Part shown: positions 34,905 through 46,189 of the stretch, piece by piece
Layout of the letters: each line of letters begins with the position of its first letter
How positions within the stretch are numbered: the first letter of the stretch is position 1
From: Heterodera schachtii
Taxonomy: Eukaryota > Nematoda > Chromadorea > Rhabditida > Heteroderidae
Length of the DNA stretch: 64,000 nucleotides
Assembly (NCBI GenBank): GCA_023374025.1
Contig: SIJG01000031.1
Coordinates: 1,305,035 to 1,369,034, forward strand
Reading direction: 5' to 3'
Notes under the pieces: generated by a model
The model's input: the letters and a program-made list of their open reading frames with translations, nothing else
Told to the model about the DNA's origin: nothing
Databases searched by the model: none
Position numbers and translations under genes: made by a program

Positions 34905-35215
34905 CTTTTTTTCCTGCTTGTTAAATTCACACCAACTTTTGCAAATCGTTCGAAGCCTCATATCTTTTTTCTAACTCATCAAATTGCTTAGCATTTGCTT
35001 AGAAAAAGCTTCTCCTCATCAAGAGCCTTCGAATGATACCAGGATTGTTCAATTTGGTTGGTAAAAAACTTCAAAAATAATTCCCAAAAATCGTCATTTT
35101 TTAAGTTTTTGGACAAAAATAAATAAAAATATTTGTGTTGCACAACGGACTCGAACCGCCACCCTTTGTCCCTTTACTAAATGCGACCTTTGTTTGTTCT
35201 AAAAAATTTTCTTGC
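34905..35215 (-). repeat. Candidate tRNA-derived SINE
   Basis: On the minus strand GGTTCGAGTCC (about 35143-35153) matches a Pol III B box, inside a T-arm-like 5-bp stem with 7-nt loop. An A box is not convincing. The body downstream shares 'cgaatgatacca' and 'ctcctca-caagag' phrases with 43440-43690, which has the same order. Confidence 0.45.
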
Positions 35216-35819
35216 TTTTTTAATTTTTATAAGAAATTGTGTTTTTTTTTCATTTTTTTGGGCGCGAAAACAACAGCGCGAAAACGACCTGGCCCGTAAT
35301 CCTTCTGCCTTTCGTATTTTTTAGCTTGAGTTCAATTCCCCACTGGTTAGAAAATTTTCGTATTTTCGTTACCATTATTTTAATTTAAACTTAATTAAAA
35401 AAATATTCCAGCTTTTTTTTTTTTAATTTTTAAACAGCCTAAAACCCCAAAAACTAACCAAAGATTGGGTTATTTTTGGATAAAATCTGTTAACAAATTA
35501 CATTAAAAATTACAAAATTTTCCCCATTGTTTCCCAAAAGTTTTTGAAAAAAACGCGCCGCAAAAAAGCGGAGTTGAAAGCAAAAAAGGTTAACCGATCT
35601 ACATGGCCAGAACCCTTCGCAAAAGTGGAAAATTCTCCGCTGATCACTTGTTTTGAAAAAATCTGAATTTTAGTGTTCTTTATTCTGAATTTAAAAAAAA
35701 CTTGATCACCCTGAAGATACATATACTTCTGAACAATTCTAATGCTAAAAAACAGGCATTAGCGCGAAAAAGGAAGCGAAATTTTGTTTTTGAACAATGT
35801 TACCCAAAAATTTTAACTT

Positions 35820-36170
35820 TGGAAAATTACCGGTTTTTACCGGTACCGGTAGAAAAAGTTGGTACCGGTACCGGTCTTTGCAGTACCGGTACCGGTTTTT
35901 TTACAATTACCGATTACCGCTCAACTCTACACGTAATTTAGAGAATTTCTAAACCCAAACCCGAATTCGAAGAAAAAGTCGAAAATTCAAATTTTCGATT
36001 TTATTTTTAGTCTAAAAATGGTTCATATGAACTTTTATTGAAGTAATGATGAATTACAGTTTGTTTCCGTGTATTTAAACAAAGTTTAACAAAAAATATG
36101 AAAATTGAAAAATTTGAATTTTCGACTTTTTGTTCGAATTCGGTTTTGGGATTCGGAATTCGTCAAATGG
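35820..36170. repeat. ccggtacc-word array and 'tcgaa' fold-back repeat
   Basis: 35830-35930 iterates accggtaccgg and ends in CAACTCTA, like 32165-32180. 35950-36160 has inverted 'gaaaaagtcgaaaattcaaat' type arms, shared with 9840-10050, 50270-50460, 53190-53285 and 59230-59450. Confidence 0.55.
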
Positions 36171-36276
36171 GTGTCATATTCGTGATCAGCAACCCCGAAA
36201 AGCCTATAAAAAGTGTTTTATGACTTTTGATAACATTAATTTTTTTCTAAAAAGGGGGGGGGGGGACAAACTAAAC

Positions 36277-36945
36277 CAGAGGTGCGATATCTGTGGATTT
36301 TTCCTCATTTTGTGATCTTTTAGAAGGTCAATGAGGATTTTTTAAAAACTGAGGATTTGCGGATTTTTGTGGTCTTTTGAGAAAAAAGTGACAAAAACGC
36401 ATGATTTACTGAAAAATTAGGTATATTTGGCAAAATGTTCGAAAATTTGTAAACAAATCGCACTCAAAATCCCAAATTTTTTCCGGCAGCGCCTATCGGC
36501 ACTGCCGGACCCCCCCCCCCAAGGTTCCCAAAATGTTTTCTGGAATACCGCGCCACAAAAAGAGCAATTTAAAAGCAAAAAAATTTAGAGGTGTCAATTT
36601 ATTAAGACAAAGTATTCCTAATTTTTTTATTTTTTTTTGGAGGTTTTAAATAAAACAATTATATATTTTTACTAAAATTACCAATGTTGTGATCCAATTT
36701 TGCGATTCTGGGCCAATTTTTAAGAAAAAATAGGAATTATTGGGGTCCGGCGGCGTTGATAGGCGCCGTGATTGTTTTCAAACGGAAAATATGACAGTTA
36801 ACTGATTTTGTTTGCATTTTTTTATGTTTTAAAATATGAGGATTTTTCATGACAAATGAGGATTTTTTTTTGAGGTATTTTAGTGGCAAATGAGGATTTT
36901 TTATGGCTGAAATGAGGATTTTCAAAATTTGAGATCGCAGCTCTG
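36277..36945. mobile_element. hAT-like element (gaggattt-word family), 669 bp
   Basis: Ends CAGAGGTGCGAT and ATCGCAGCTCTG. Perfect TSDs AACTAAAC at 36269-36276 and 36946-36953. Outer arrays of 'gaggattttt' surround two GC-rich hairpins in opposite orientation (36483-36508 and 36747-36768). Confidence 0.85.
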
Positions 36946-37224
36946 AACTAAACTATTACCAAACATTCATCAGTTTTTTTCATTACTAGGGCTGCTAATT
37001 TTATGTAAGAAAATTTGCGAATTGTGTAAATAAAATATGTATAAAAAATGCTAAAATAATAAGAAATATGTACAAAAAACCCAAAATATGTACTATATGT
37101 AAACAAAAATTTTTTAATGTTTATTTTTGGAAAAATTTTTTTAGGGATACAATTTCAAAAATTTTTTAATTTTTCACAAAAAAATTCTATAAATTCTCAA
37201 AAAAAACAAAAGTGTCCCCACTAT

Positions 37225-37605
37225 GGGTCCACTGCGTTTCGGCGCCGGCGTTTCGGCGCCAGCATGTTTTTGGCTATAACTTTTTTCTTTGTATACCAAA
37301 TCCAACATTGTTGATGTTGTTCGAAAGCTTAATCTATTTAGAAGATTTTTCTAAGCTATTGCTTCGCGATTAGAGAATTACCAAAAAAGTTATACATGAA
37401 AATTTCGAAAAGTCGAAATTTTTGAAGTTTTTCTTAATAAAATTTTTTATAGGCTTGAAAATCTATCCGCTTTTTGTAAGGCTAATAGAGCATGATAAGA
37501 GCTTTCGAATGATACCAAGATTGTTGGATTTGGATGCCAAAGAAAAAAGCTTAAGTGGAAAAACGAGCTGGCGCCGAAACGCCAGCGCTGAAACGCGTGG
37601 GTCCC
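37225..37605. repeat. Fold-back element (gtttcggcgcc-word)
   Basis: Arms start GGGTCCACTGCGTTTCGGCG and, from the other side, GGGACCCACGCGTTTC, continuing into the 'accaaatccaacattgttg' family core. A 130-bp inner part (37326-37460) recurs at 41245-41390. Confidence 0.65.
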
Positions 37606-38172
37606 GTTTTTGCATGCTCCCTTTCGCGAAGTTTTGCTTTAAATTGTTATTCACGTTTATTATTTTCGGTACTGAAGTGTCCATTTTCACTGGGACTCAG
37701 TTGTCCAAGTGCTCAGATGGCATCGGTTCGACTTAATTTCCTGATTTCTAGATTAAGCTCTTCAAGAGCTTTCAAATGGTACCAAATTTTTCGGGATTCG
37801 ATTGTTTAAAAAAGTTAGAGTGCGAAATCTCTCAATTTTTCGAGTTTTAAAGCGGTTCAAAAACCGTTTTTTTTTTTGGCATTTTCGCAACTCGAGACAT
37901 ATTTTTCTATGCTTAGCTTCTTGAGACGAATCGATTGGTATATCATTGGAAGAAATGTTACACATTTTCACAGGACGATTTTCTTTTCTCCCTTTCAAAA
38001 AAACCAAAAAATTTTCCCGCCTTTGGGAACCAATTCTTTTAGGGTTTCAAAATTTGTACCAAAAAACTTAACCTGATTCTTTAGAAAAGAATTTTCCAAA
38101 ACAATTATTTATTCTGCATTTTGTGACATCAGTCAATTGAAAAAGGCCAAAGTCTGCTAATTACCGCAAAAA
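37606..38172. other. Intergenic and promoter region of the F-box-like gene
   Basis: Low-grade 'tttcgaa' fold-back fragments up to about 38080, then sequence leading to the ATG at 38173. No gene is seen. Confidence 0.35.
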
Positions 38173-39503
38173 ATGAACAGACGGTAAGCAATTAATTAAA
38201 ATTACAATTTGTAATTTATCCGAACTGTTTGTTACGACGCATTTCAGCTGGATTTGTGACGACGTTTGGATGGACATTTTCCCCTGTTTTGACCGTCCCC
38301 AACTCGGCCTCAAATTGGCATTGCTTTCGCCACGTTTCAATGCGCTGGTGGACACGCATTTTGATGGCAAACACGAATTGAAGCTTTGGAGACAAATCAG
38401 AATTCAAAAAGGCGCTGGACCAGAACCCAATTTATCTGTACAGATTGATCGCAAATTTGTGCACTTTCCGTTGCCGGACCATCCGCTGCCAAACAAAATC
38501 CGCTTTCATTTCCTTCAGATCGCGTAATTCAAAACTTCGTTCATACATATCACAAATCATCTAAATTATGTATGGTAAAAGTATTCCCTTTCAGTTACAT
38601 TGACCATTCCGTCGTCGAATTTCTCCATGCCAACCAGCAAATTTTTGACAAAGGCATCAGTTTGGATTTGGGCATGCCTTTCTCCAAAGAGATCCAGCCA
38701 ATTTGGAACGTTTTTGCCCTTGAAATTTGGCCCATTTTTGCGCCAAACATTCGCCATTTTAATTGTACTTATGGTCATGATCTTGAAAAATTGTTTCGTC
38801 TCACTTCAATGGCAATTCTCTCCGACCTCAACATTATTTCAATCCATTCCGGTGATTTGTTACCCGCCATGGTCGCTGATGATGGGCCCAGTGCAACTGC
38901 TGGCCAAGCATTGTCCAAATGGTTGCACACTCCGACAAAAGATGGGAAGCCGAAGCAATTAATTTGCTGTGATTTTTCTGAATACCGAACTATCAAATGG
39001 ATCAACAGTTTAAAAAAGGTGTGGTCATTTTTCGTTGGATCGATTGATTGTCATTTATTTTCGCTTCCATTGTTTAGGCATTTCTCCGTGCCACCACTTC
39101 TTCGTCCAGCTACATTATTCTACTTGCAGATTTCAGATCAACCAAAATTGGCCCATTTGAATTGATGAACGAACGGACCAACGAAATGCTGACACTGGAG
39201 ATAGAAGTTGATTATGAAGATATGGATGAAGAATACGAAAATGAATATGGATATCCTGATGAGGTTTGGCAGTTGAAGCGATGCCAAATTGGGCAGACAA
39301 TTCAATGGGAGGACGAAAATTCGGACAATTTGAACAATGTTGGCTTTACGTTTTCTAGTAGCACGAATTGCATTTGGTGAGTAGCACCAAATTTAGCTAT
39401 AATAGTCAATTTCATTTCCTTTAGGCCATTATCTCCACCAAAAGCGGGTCAAATTAATGCAAAAAACTCTTCTGAAATGAGTGCCGGGCCCAGCGGACAG
39501 TGA
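38173..39503 (+). CDS. F-box-like family protein, intact, 362 aa
   Basis: Exons: 38173-38183 (11 bases), 38248-38523, 38595-39018, 39078-39376, 39425-39503; 1089 bases in phase. Exon 2: MNRRWICDDVWMDIF, LGLKLALLSPRFNALVDTHF, a basic strand and PLPDHPLPNKIRF. Exon 3: YIDHSVVEFLHANQQIFDKG, IQPIWNVFALEIWPIFAPN, ATAGQALSKWLHTPTKDGKP. Exon 4: AFLRATTSSSS, FELMNERTNEMLTLE, a strongly acidic run (39200-39255), KRCQIG. Exon 5 adds a Pro/Ser tail. It is closest to the pseudogene at 27618-28914 and shares exon boundaries with it. Probably a SCF substrate receptor; substrate unknown. Confidence 0.85.
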
Positions 39504-39888
39504 AAGAAAAAGTGAATGATTTATTGGGAAATGACAAATGGTCGATCATTAGGAACGAAAATTGATTGGATCATTTAATTGTTGCTCATATTTGTTGCTT
39601 TTTCGTTTGAATACATATAATTTTTACATTTCAGGATAAAAGAAGCCAATCTATTTTGTTTTCGTTTGAGCCCGGTAAAAAAAATTTTTGGGAGCGGGAT
39701 CGGGAGTTCAAAATTTTCCGGGACGGGAGTCCCGAACGGGAATCCCGTTAAAATCCCGTAGAAATTTTACGGGATTCCCGGGCGGGAGCGGGAGTAATTC
39801 GAAAAATACACCTTTTTGGAAAAAAAGTTCTTCGTAAAAAGTGAAATAGGCACAAAATGCCATAAAAATGACCAAAATAGGTTTAGAA
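39504..39888. other. 3' flank with gggagcggg-word array
   Basis: 39665-39800 iterates cgggag/cccgt words as in 1240-1440, without clear element ends. The remainder is AT-rich. Confidence 0.4.
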
Positions 39889-40373
39889 TAGGGTTCGAGC
39901 CCCGTGGGCGGGGGTGGCTTTTCGCGGGGGCGGGGGTCAGAGTCGCGGGGGCGGGAACGGGGGTGACCAAATGACTCGCCCCCGGGGACGGGGGCGGGGG
40001 TTTGCGTTTAATTAGCTCCAAAAAATTTCACAAAAATTAATTTTTTTTAGAATGATGTGTTTGGCTCCACATTCCTTTATTCGATATATCGCCTCGATTT
40101 AATTCTTTCTGCTATAATTGCACAGATTTTGTCTAAAAAATGACCAAATTTAGGGATTACAAATATGCCAAAAATAATCAATTTTTATGGGTATTTTTGT
40201 CTATTAATCCAGTTGCAAAATTGCTTCAAATATTTTTACAATTTATAAGTTCTTTTGGGGAGGAAATAAGCAAATCGTAAAATTCAGTGCATTCGGGATC
40301 ACTAAATCAGATTTTTGACATTTTTTGCGGCACATTTTTCCAAAAAACTTGGTGAATGCGCGATGAGAGAGGT

Positions 40374-40399
40374 CCGGCGGTGCCGGTAGGCGCCGCCGG
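40374..40399 (+). repeat. GC-rich GNNA hairpin, one of about 18 copies
   Basis: CCGGCGGTGCC, a 4-base loop, then GGCGCCGCCGG: eleven pairs with one G-T wobble. Same orientation: 11360, 32044, 36747, 41653 (loop deleted), 41772, 47660, 51422, 54511, 63889. Reverse orientation: 1900, 6433, 24427, 24917, 25262, 25707, 26664, 26803, 31970, 36483. Loops read in this orientation are GATA in most, GGTA, GTTA, GACA and GAAA. Many copies lie in the middle of hAT-like elements; 'ttgttaacagattttgtcc' and 'gcggcgcattttt' phrases often flank it. Confidence 0.85.
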
Positions 40400-40576
40400 G
40401 AAAATTTTTCTTTAAAGATATGTGAATTTTGCTAGAAATTAGCCAATTTTCAGAAATTTTCCTCTTTTAGTTGAAAATAATGCATTACCACAAATTAGAA
40501 CATTTCTTAGAAATAAGAACATAAAGAAAAACCCTGTAATAATTGGAAAAAATAAATAAAATTAAAAGAAAACAAC

Positions 40577-40637
40577 AGCCGGTGTCGAACTCATAACAAA
40601 AAGTATTGTTAATGTTGAAGCACTAACCACCACAAAT
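40577..40637 (-). ncRNA. tRNA-like segment inside a hAT-like element
   Basis: The minus strand shows GTGGTTAGTGCTTC (D-arm/A-box-like) and AGTTCGACACC (T-loop/B-box-like) about 40 nt apart, the spacing of a tRNA. Stems are imperfect, so a tRNA relic or SINE head is more likely than a functional gene. Confidence 0.35.
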
Positions 40638-40914
40638 ACATTTAAAAATGAAAATAAAATTCACTTTATTTCATAAAATTTGTCAAATGGATAAAAAAAT
40701 TCGAAATTTATAAATTTTTTGCCTTTTATCCACGATTATGTCATTCTCAGGGGTGTATTTTTCACCCCCGCGCCCCCGCGGGGGTGAAGGTCGCGGGGGC
40801 GGGGGATGCGGGGGTCTGAATCACGGGGACGGGGGTGAGCCCCAAAAACCTGTCCCGTCCCCGGGGACGGGGGCGGGGCTCGAACCCTAGTTTAGAATTA
40901 CATTTGTAGAGCTC

Positions 40915-41395
40915 GGCCTGGACCTGGATCCAGGCCTGGATTTTTCCTGGATCCAGGTCCAGAGGTCATTTTTCGGAAACCTGGATTTTTCCTGGACCTG
41001 GATTTTTTGTCCAGGAAATCCAGGTCCAGGTCAATTTGGAAATCCAGGCACAGGCATGAAAAACCTGGATTTCCTGGATAAATTTTTTTTCGTATTTTTT
41101 ATGGCGAAATGTATTTAAAATGGGTAAATCTGCCAAAATTTTCACGCTGCCCCCTAAAAATTATTATTCTCTTAAAAAATTGGCTCAAAATCGTAAAATT
41201 TTGTCATTTTTTGAACAAAATGTTAAGAAATCGCATTAAAATTCGAAAGCTTAATCTATTTAGAAACTTTTTCTAAGCTATTGCTTCACGATTAGAGAAT
41301 ACCAAAAAAGTTATACATGAAAATTTCGAAAAGTCGAAATTTTTGAAGTTTTTTCTTAATAAAATTTTTTCCAGGCTTGAAAATATTCTTTCATC
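40915..41395. repeat. ccaggtcc-word array and fold-back fragment
   Basis: 40920-41085 iterates cctggatcc/aggtccag words starting TAGAGCTCGG; no right terminus is found. 41245-41390 copies the inner part of the repeat at 37326-37460. Confidence 0.5.
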
Positions 41396-41909
41396 TTCAT
41401 CCAAATAAAAAATTTTTCATATAATAAGACCAAATACTAGGGTTCGAGCCCCGTGGGGCGGGGGTGGCTTTCCGCGGGGGCGTGGGTTGGCGGGGGTCAG
41501 AGACCAAAAAATTTTCCTACAAATATTCGTTTTTAACTAGGTATATTAAATTATCATGATTTACTCAAGGAAATTAAAATTCAGATTTTTAAAAAAATTT
41601 TTCTTGCGGCACATTTTTCCAAACAACTTGATGAATGTGCGAGGGGAGAGGTCCGGCGGTCGCCGGGAAAATAAATTTGAATGCAATTTGTTAACTAATT
41701 TTGTACAAAAAATGAGCAAAACTTTCGATCTTGGGCTAATTTTTAAGAAAAAAAGATAGGAATTTTGGGGGCGGCGGTGCCGATAGGCGCCGCCGAGGGA
41801 AAATTTTAAGAATTTATTGAATTTTATTAGAGCTTAGCCAATTCAGAAATTTTCCTCTTTTAGATAAAAATAAGGCATACCCCAAATCAGAACATTTCTT
41901 AGAAATAAA

Positions 41910-42541
41910 TAGGGTTTGTAATTATATGCACATAAAATCTTAAAATATGCGCATGAAATATGCACCAAAAATTGCAAAATATGCATATAAAAAGTGAAAA
42001 ATATGCACATAATTTTTTTCAAATTTAGGGCAAAATTTTCAAAATTTCTTTAAATTTGTTAAATATAAAGTAAAATCTTCAAAAATGGCTAAATGTGGTA
42101 TTAAAAATCATTTTAGGAGAAAAAAAGATGATAAAGCTAAAATTTACTCATTTTTAGCGAAAAATCAATACAAAAAGCGAAATTTTGCTTTTTTTGCTTA
42201 TTTTTGACATAAATTAACCATTTTTTGAGAAAATTTAGATTTATTCAATATTTTTCGTAAAAATTTTGCTAAAAAATTATTGTTTTGAAAATTTTCCTGT
42301 TTTTGAGGTCAAAAAGGCCAATTTGTCTGTTTGGGGCCGTTCTATTAGAGGTTTTTTGGAAAAATGCCAAAATATGCACATAAAATATGCACGAAATGCC
42401 AAAATATGCACAAATATGCAAAATATGCATATGGAAAGTCATCCTAGAAGCTTTAAAACAAGCTAAAAACATGTTTTTCGTGCATTTCAGACCTCCCACG
42501 TTCCAGGAAAAAATATGTTGTGCATATAATTACAAACCCTA
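41910..42541. mobile_element. Nested hAT-like element (atatgcac-word family), 632 bp
   Basis: Ends TAGGGTTTGTAATTATATGC and its complement; perfect TSDs GAAATAAA at 41902-41909 and 42542-42549. The interior iterates 'aaatatgcaca'. Younger than the host element. Confidence 0.85.
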
Positions 42542-42600
42542 GAAATAAAGAACATAAAGAAACACTGCATTAATCATAAAAAAATTAATTAAAGGAAAAC

Positions 42601-42668
42601 GTCAGCGGTGTCGAACTAATAACAAAAAATTCTATTAGTGCTGAAGCACTAACCACTAAACCACAAAT
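42601..42668 (-). ncRNA. tRNA-like segment, second copy
   Basis: The minus strand reads TTTGTGG, TAGTGGTTAGTGC, an anticodon-arm-like CAGCACTAATAG, then AGTTCGACACC. Better preserved than 40577-40637, but there is no clean acceptor stem. Confidence 0.4.
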
Positions 42669-43113
42669 ATTTAAAAAATATAGGCAAAATTTACTTTAGT
42701 TCATAAAAATTGTCAAAGATGGTTAAAAAATTCAAAAATGTTTAAATTTTTTGCCTTATATCCCACGAATATGCCATTCTTAGGGGTGTATTTCGCCCCG
42801 CGCCCCCGCGGGGGCGAAGGTCGCGGGGGCGGGGGATGGCGGGGGTCAGAGTCGCGGGGGCGGGGGCGGGGGTGAGGCCAAAAAACCTGTCCCGCCCCCG
42901 GCGGGGGCGGGGGTGACGGGGGCGGGGCTCGAACCCTACCAAATACCATTAAAAAAGACTAATTAAAATTGTTTAACCTTAATAGAAAATTTATTCTATT
43001 CATTTGGCATATTGTTAATTCAAAATCAGTTTTTACTTTTCACCGCAATCCAACAATTGAAATTTTCATTTTTTAAAATTTTTTAATTAAAATTTTAAAA
43101 ATTGTTTAATAAT

Positions 43114-43260
43114 ATGAAAAAAGACCCATACACAAAAATGGAAAAAATGTGGACGGAATATTACGAACATTTTGACGAAAACTTGGAGAAAATGTTTAAA
43201 TTAAAGGAGAATGGGACAAAAAAGGATTTGAATTATCAATTCAAAACTGATGATCAATGA
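43114..43260 (+). CDS. Candidate small protein, 48 aa
   Basis: ATG to TGA without a break: begins MKKDPYTKMEKMW, very charged, no signal peptide. The coding-like third-base pattern and a downstream aaataaa-like motif (43297) support it weakly. Could be a last exon with upstream parts lost to the neighbouring element. Confidence 0.35.
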   Translation: MKKDPYTKMEKMWTEYYEHFDENLEKMFKLKENGTKKDLNYQFKTDDQ

Positions 43261-43439
43261 AAATGTGTGGGACTAATTAGCATTCAATTATAATTAAATA
43301 AATTCAAAATTTAGAATGAAAATGCGCTATTTGCGCAATTTTTCAAAGGATTAGCGACAAATTTTAAGGAATTTGTCTCTTTTTAAAAAGGATTTTATAA
43401 ATCTTGCGCCAATTTTCATGTTTTAGTCTATATTTTCAT

Positions 43440-43690
43440 GAACTCCCAGACTCTTTCTTAAGCAAATGCAAATTTTCAAAGACTCGCAACTTATTTTTTC
43501 TGGTGCTTCAAGATGCTTAACATTTGCATTGAAAAAGTTTCTCCTCACCAAGAGACTTTGAATGATACCAAGAATGATGTTCAATTGCTTTAAATAAATT
43601 TTTAAGAATGTTTATTGCCGTGGTGCGGGCTCGAACCTGCACCAGTTTTCGCTTTATTATTTTACAAAATCCACTTATCCATACGCAAAT
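43440..43690 (-). repeat. Candidate tRNA-derived SINE, second copy
   Basis: The minus strand has AGGTTCGAGCCC (B-box-like) within a GGTGC...GCACC stem at about 43621-43645, then a body sharing phrases with 34905-35130. Confidence 0.45.
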
Positions 43691-43960
43691 TTTTTTGGTA
43701 CTGATGTTAATTTCCTGACGCTGTATAGAAATAAAAACAAAAAATTAAATGTAAATGATATGATCGAATTAATAAATGAATCATATTGACGAACATCCCA
43801 ATCCAACAGCGTTTTAGCAATGCTAAACGGAAAAAATCGGGTGAGTAATTAATTCACTTCAAACGCACAAATTAGACGGACTAATTGGTTAGGGTTTCAT
43901 TGCTTTCATTTTTCATATCATTATTATCATCCACTTTTGAATTTTCCCCAATTTACCAAA

Positions 43961-45402
43961 ATGTCCATCCTTTCCAAAAAATTTGTCAACTTTTTCCTTT
44001 TTCCATTGACCATTCTGTTGGCACAGTGTTCGACTTCGGCTGACGGTAAAAATTTAAGCCCCCTCTCGAGAGGGAACGGGTTGGAATTATCTTTTTTTCT
44101 AAAACGAAATTTTAATTTCAAGTTTTCAAAAAAAAAATTCAAATTTTATTCCATGTGAGATTTCTGAATAAACATTTTACCCCTAACCAGCTATAAGCTG
44201 CTGGAAAGGCTTTGGTGCCAAGCTTGAGGCTAAAATTCATAAGCTTCCTTCATCTGCTGATGTTCCAATGAATGCTTCTTTGCCGGAGCTGCTTGATGAA
44301 TTCGACACCATTGAATTTGATGGGACAGTGAAAGGAAAAGTTCGCTGTGATTTTGGGCTGAACCAATGCATGAAGATGGAATGCACTGTGGATGCATACA
44401 GTATCAACAACATTGAGTTTAATGAAACTTTTGTGGTTGGAGACTTTTTGACGCTTACACAAAATCTGCAAGGTTGTCGTTTTACACTGGTTTTATTTGG
44501 TGCCAAGTCCCATTACATATATTAATTAACCAGTTAACTCATGTTTTTAAAATAGAAAATATATTTACGGAAACTTTTACCAGTTGTCATTACCATACTA
44601 AAAAATGCAGCAAAGCAAATTTTGTGCAATTAATAATTAGTTATCAGTCAAGCCTTTTCAATTAGTTTAATTGCTGTTGGCCCATAATTAATTTAACACT
44701 ATAATTCTCTATTAAAATTTGTATATCACAAATAAAATTTAATGAAACACATAATAATTTTAAATAAAATGTCTAAAAATCCTATACAATTCAAAATTCA
44801 ATTCAAAAGTTAATTAATTATATTGTTTTTTCATGGAAAACCTAGAAATTTGCCACAAAAATTTTGTTGAAATAAGTATTTCTAATTTTTTGAAGTTACA
44901 AAAATGGCATGCGCGTCAGAATTTGCTTGTTCGCCGTCTCAAAATCGTGGAGGCTTCCACGGTCATTGTAAAAGTTTTTGCTGCAACGGTGACTTGTGCA
45001 ACGGTGCGATGGTTGGGTGGACGGTTGGCAATCACTTTGGCACCTTTGCCTTGATTTTGGCTGTTGGCATTTTGCATGGTAAAAGACAACATTTTAAATT
45101 AAAAATTAAAACTACTTTCAATGTTTTTCCCTTTATTTGCACTTTCCGAGAGCAATTCCGACTCCAGACTTAAATTTTTGGGGCGTCGAAATTACATCCA
45201 TAAAATTTAAAAATATAATTGATTTTAAATCAGTTTTTTACATTTTAAATGGATTATTGTTTTATTTTTTGCTTTTTAAAATGATAAACGATTTTACATA
45301 ATATTTTTCATTGGAAAACAATTAATAAAATAAGTTTATTTATTTATTTTTTTATATTACATTGTTTTAGCCTTTCTCTTCAACTTCTGCTTCGCCATCT
45401 GA
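43961..45402 (+). CDS. Ly6/uPAR-type (three-finger) secreted or GPI-anchored protein, 193 aa
   Basis: Exons: 43961-44045, 44191-44472, 44896-45078, 45371-45402; 582 bases in phase. Residues 1-27 are a signal peptide (FVNFFLFPLTILLAQCSTSA). The mature part starts ISCWKGFG and holds spaced Cys (RCDFGLNQC, MECTVD). The third exon has the family hallmark CKSFCCNGDLCN, followed by a hydrophobic tail (FALILAVGILHAFLFNFCFAI) fitting a GPI-anchor signal. Ly6 proteins sit at the cell surface and often modulate receptors or channels. The domain is longer than the usual 80-100 residues because of an acidic insert (SLPELLDEFDTIEF). Confidence 0.75.
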
Positions 45403-45552
45403 AAAGAGAGAATGGACGGAAATAAGTGGATAAAGAAAGAAAGAATTTGTGAAAGAATGAAGAAGCATAATAAGTACAGAAAGAACTATAAATTATCAAA
45501 ACATTTATTTAATGAATTATTGTAAGCAAAATAATAAACGATTGTTTAAAAA

Positions 45553-46133
45553 ATCGAAAGGTGTCATTTGAATGTGAGGGGGAAGTTTGGGCACCAGAAA
45601 TTTGGGCACCAAATTAAGGGTTTAAAAAATAAAAATAGTTTTAATTGTCTGTAATTGCATCATCTAATTTAAAAGCATAGTAAATTTAATCAAGTTATAT
45701 GTATGCATTGATATAGAATGAATGGTAATGAGTTTAGCAAAATAAGCATGCTTAATCGAGTCAATATTCGTTAAAAAACTTTCAATTTCCTAACTTGATT
45801 AAATTTACTATGCTTTTAAATTTGATGGTTGCAATTTATAGACAATTAAAAATATTTTTATTTTTTAAATACTTAATTTGGTGCCCAAACTTCCCGGTGC
45901 CCAAACTTCCGCCCCCCAAAAAATCAAAAGGTGTCATTTGAATATGAGGAGGATGTTTGGGCACCAGAAATTTGGGCACTGGGAAGTTTGGGCACCAAAT
46001 TAAGGATTAAAAAAAAATAGTTTTAATTGTCTGTAATTGCAATCATCTAATTGAAAAGCATAGTAATTTCAATTAACCTGCTTATTTTGCTAGACTTATT
46101 ACAATTCATTCTATATCAATGCATAAATTGTTT
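45553..46133. repeat. Large fold-back repeat (gtttgggcacc-word)
   Basis: Arms about 45560-45700 and 45785-45912 are inverted copies containing 'aatttactatgcttttaaa'. A second partial copy starts at 45918 in the same orientation as the first. Confidence 0.7.
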
Positions 46134-46189
46134 AGAAAAATGATTAAACCCAGTCTCATTTCTTCCCTTTTGGCATTTTTTCTTTGGAG

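Larger units (their letters stand above)
39889..40889. mobile_element. hAT-like element (gcgggggcgg-word family), 1001 bp
   Basis: Ends TAGGGTTCGAGCCCCG and CGGGGCTCGAACCCTA; perfect TSDs GTTTAGAA at 39881-39888 and 40890-40897. Outer parts are G-rich arrays; the interior holds a GC-rich hairpin (40374-40399) and a tRNA-like segment (40577-40637). Confidence 0.85.
41438..42938. mobile_element. Second hAT-like element of the gcgggggcgg family, with a nested insertion
   Basis: Ends TAGGGTTCGAGCCCCG and CGGGGCTCGAACCCTA; perfect TSDs CCAAATAC at 41430-41437 and 42939-42946. About 860 bp without the nested element. Same internal order as 39889-40889, including hairpin (41772-41795) and tRNA-like part (42601-42668). 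Confidence 0.85.

Noticed and set aside
35130..35215. Functional tRNA gene
   Set aside because: Only the T-arm/B box is convincing; D-arm, anticodon arm and acceptor stem cannot be paired.
40369..42935. CRISPR array or regular satellite
   Set aside because: The repeats are irregularly spaced words within transposon ends, with exact 8-bp target duplications; there is no spacer pattern.
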